Below are positions 63,083 to 64,000 of a stretch of 64,000 nucleotides of DNA, piece by piece. This stretch comes from Taudactylus pleione. Its lineage: Eukaryota; Chordata; Amphibia; Anura; Myobatrachidae. The notes beneath the pieces were generated by a model. The model ran no database searches, was not told the origin of the DNA, and saw only the letters and a program-made list of their open reading frames with translations. How positions within the stretch are numbered: the stretch's first letter is position 1; each line of letters opens with the position of its first letter. The position numbers and the translations under genes were made by a program. The stretch lies in assembly GCA_031769625.1 (NCBI GenBank), contig JAUIMM010000202.1:7860001-7924000 (forward strand), written 5' to 3'.

Positions 63083-63972
63083 TCATAACTAGCTAAGCCT
63101 TAATCTTTACAGTTTGAGGCTTTCCAAAAAGGAGAAACAGTGCAAACGCACCTGCTAAAGATCCAGCGATGGCGGCAAACCTCACAGAATGATCCTTCTT
63201 CTGACAGGTAAGTGCTACTAATGGACGTCATCTAGCAGACACTTCCTGCCAAAACACTGTGTATGCTTTGTTCATCCAGAACTTTCATCCTACTGATCCT
63301 GGAGTTCCATGGGGTCCCACATAGTGAACACTGTCATTCCTCTGCAAATGACTCAGGTCTCTATCTTCTCAACAAAAGACTCCTAAGTTCCATCTCGACT
63401 GTAGACAAGATCAGCAGTGGAGAAGAAGGCCAGCCATTTACCTCTTGGCATCAGGGTGGAGACCAAACAGTGGTCAAAGAAAGATTCCTTCTAAATTGGT
63501 GTACTCTCCCGCTGTATTACGACACATTATTACATTGTTTGGCATCATATTTACCTAATGTTATCTGCCGTAGCATTTTGTCCCTATATAAAATGTTGAT
63601 GTATCACTGTTATGAATTGTTATCGGCTGCATTTTAACTTTATGTTTAACATTGTTATATATGTTATACACTTTTTACCTGTATGACATAGTATAATGTG
63701 CTTATATTACCATCATGCATTATCTATATTATTTGTACATTGCCGCAGTATTATGTTTTGAGATTAAATTGTAATGTAATAGTTATATGTTGTTGACTTA
63801 AGCACATTTGCCTCTGTATATAGCATTGTTATGTATTATGTTAATACAATGTTATCTTTTGCAAAAATAGAGTTCAATAAATTAATGTATTGTGTTTATA
63901 CATTGTTGTGTTGGAGAAAAGGGTCTTGATTCCCTGATTGGCTCAAAAATAGCTTAAATTTAAAATGGTGTT
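63083..63972 (+). repeat. Monomer 72 (890 bp)
   Basis: 66-like (CTCGACTG, CTTTGTTCATCC) with the normal TAA stop. Confidence 0.95.
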
Positions 63973-64000
63973 TCATAACTAGCTAAGCCTTAATCTTTAC
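63973..64000 (+). repeat. Monomer 73, first 28 bases
   Basis: The window ends two bases before the acceptor AG of the next monomer, so the array continues beyond it. Confidence 0.95.

Larger units (their letters stand above)
55976..63972 (+). repeat. Partial ~6.22 kb period (monomers 64 and 66 recur as 71 and 72)
   Basis: Monomer 64 recurs as 71 (+6218 bp) and the start of 66 as 72 (CTCGACTG and TTTGTTCATCC in both), but no 65-like unit lies between 71 and 72. 57 and 58 recur as 70 and 71 at +11552 bp. Confidence 0.65.
1..64000 (+). repeat. Satellite-like tandem array, ~888 bp monomer, 72 full copies
   Basis: The same sequence recurs head to tail from the first to the last base. Successive TCATAACTAG starts are 884-890 bp apart (mean 888.5 over 72 units). 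All copies have the same orientation and I found no unrelated insertion. Copies differ by scattered substitutions and a few 1-3 bp indels. The boundary used is arbitrary because the array is circularly permutable and neither end is in view. The family is not one I recognise. The array could be a satellite, or a tandemly amplified gene fragment or transcription unit, because each monomer carries splice-like and polyadenylation-like signals. Confidence 0.98.

Noticed and set aside
1..64000. Centromeric satellite with a CENP-B box
   Set aside because: No sequence close to the 17-bp CENP-B box was seen. A centromeric location can be neither supported nor excluded.
1..64000. Hammerhead ribozyme satellite (as in newts) or a rDNA, 5S, snRNA or histone cluster
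   Set aside because: The conserved cores of these elements are absent on both strands.
1..64000. CRISPR-like or prokaryotic repeat system
   Set aside because: Repeat length, lack of unique spacers and eukaryotic-type signals rule this out.

Overview
The window is one uninterrupted, head-to-tail tandem array of a monomer of about 888 bp (range 884-890). Taking the monomer to begin at its TCATAACTAG motif, 72 complete monomers (1-63972) and the first 28 bases of a 73rd fill the whole window, all on the same strand, with no unique flank and no inserted transposon. It is eukaryotic satellite or tandem-gene-like DNA. Signs pointing to a metazoan, probably a vertebrate, are the polyadenylation signal, the splice consensus sites and heavy CpG-to-TpG/CpA variation typical of a methylated genome. 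I do not recognise the family and cannot name a species.

The monomer is a composite. Its first ~470 bp has moderate GC and is exon-like. Its last ~420 bp is very AT-rich and resembles a 3' UTR. In order it carries: a splice-acceptor-like site (AG at monomer position 29-30); a 95-bp segment open in one frame; a strong donor, CAG|GTAAGTG, at position 126; a 165-171 bp intron-like stretch containing two in-frame stops; a second acceptor-like site; a second open segment in the same frame; a TATA-like motif; AATAAA; and a short hairpin followed by GT-rich sequence. Both possible intron lengths are multiples of three, and removing either joins the two open segments into one frame of about 119 codons. 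The monomer therefore looks like the last two exons plus the 3' end of a gene, or a transcribed unit, amplified as a satellite. By eye about 49 of 72 copies keep this frame and the rest carry nonsense or frameshift changes, so coding function is not established.

Layout: 1-4439 holds five divergent and hybrid monomers. 4440-13312 is a tandem duplication of a five-monomer unit (4436 bp). 13313-21303 is largely another five-monomer period (4440 bp). 22193-29302 is an exact-looking tandem duplication of a four-monomer unit (3555 bp). 29303-39079 re-uses monomers from 16.8-23 kb in new order, including a hybrid monomer at 31080. 43528-47085 is a duplicated dimer (1779 bp). 47086-63972 mixes two acceptor subtypes with partial repeats at about 5.33, 6.22 and 11.55 kb. 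The layout fits repeated unequal crossing-over.

No rRNA, tRNA, CRISPR array, bacterial gene or recognisable conserved protein was found. The short open frames on both strands are copies of the same few monomer-internal frames.
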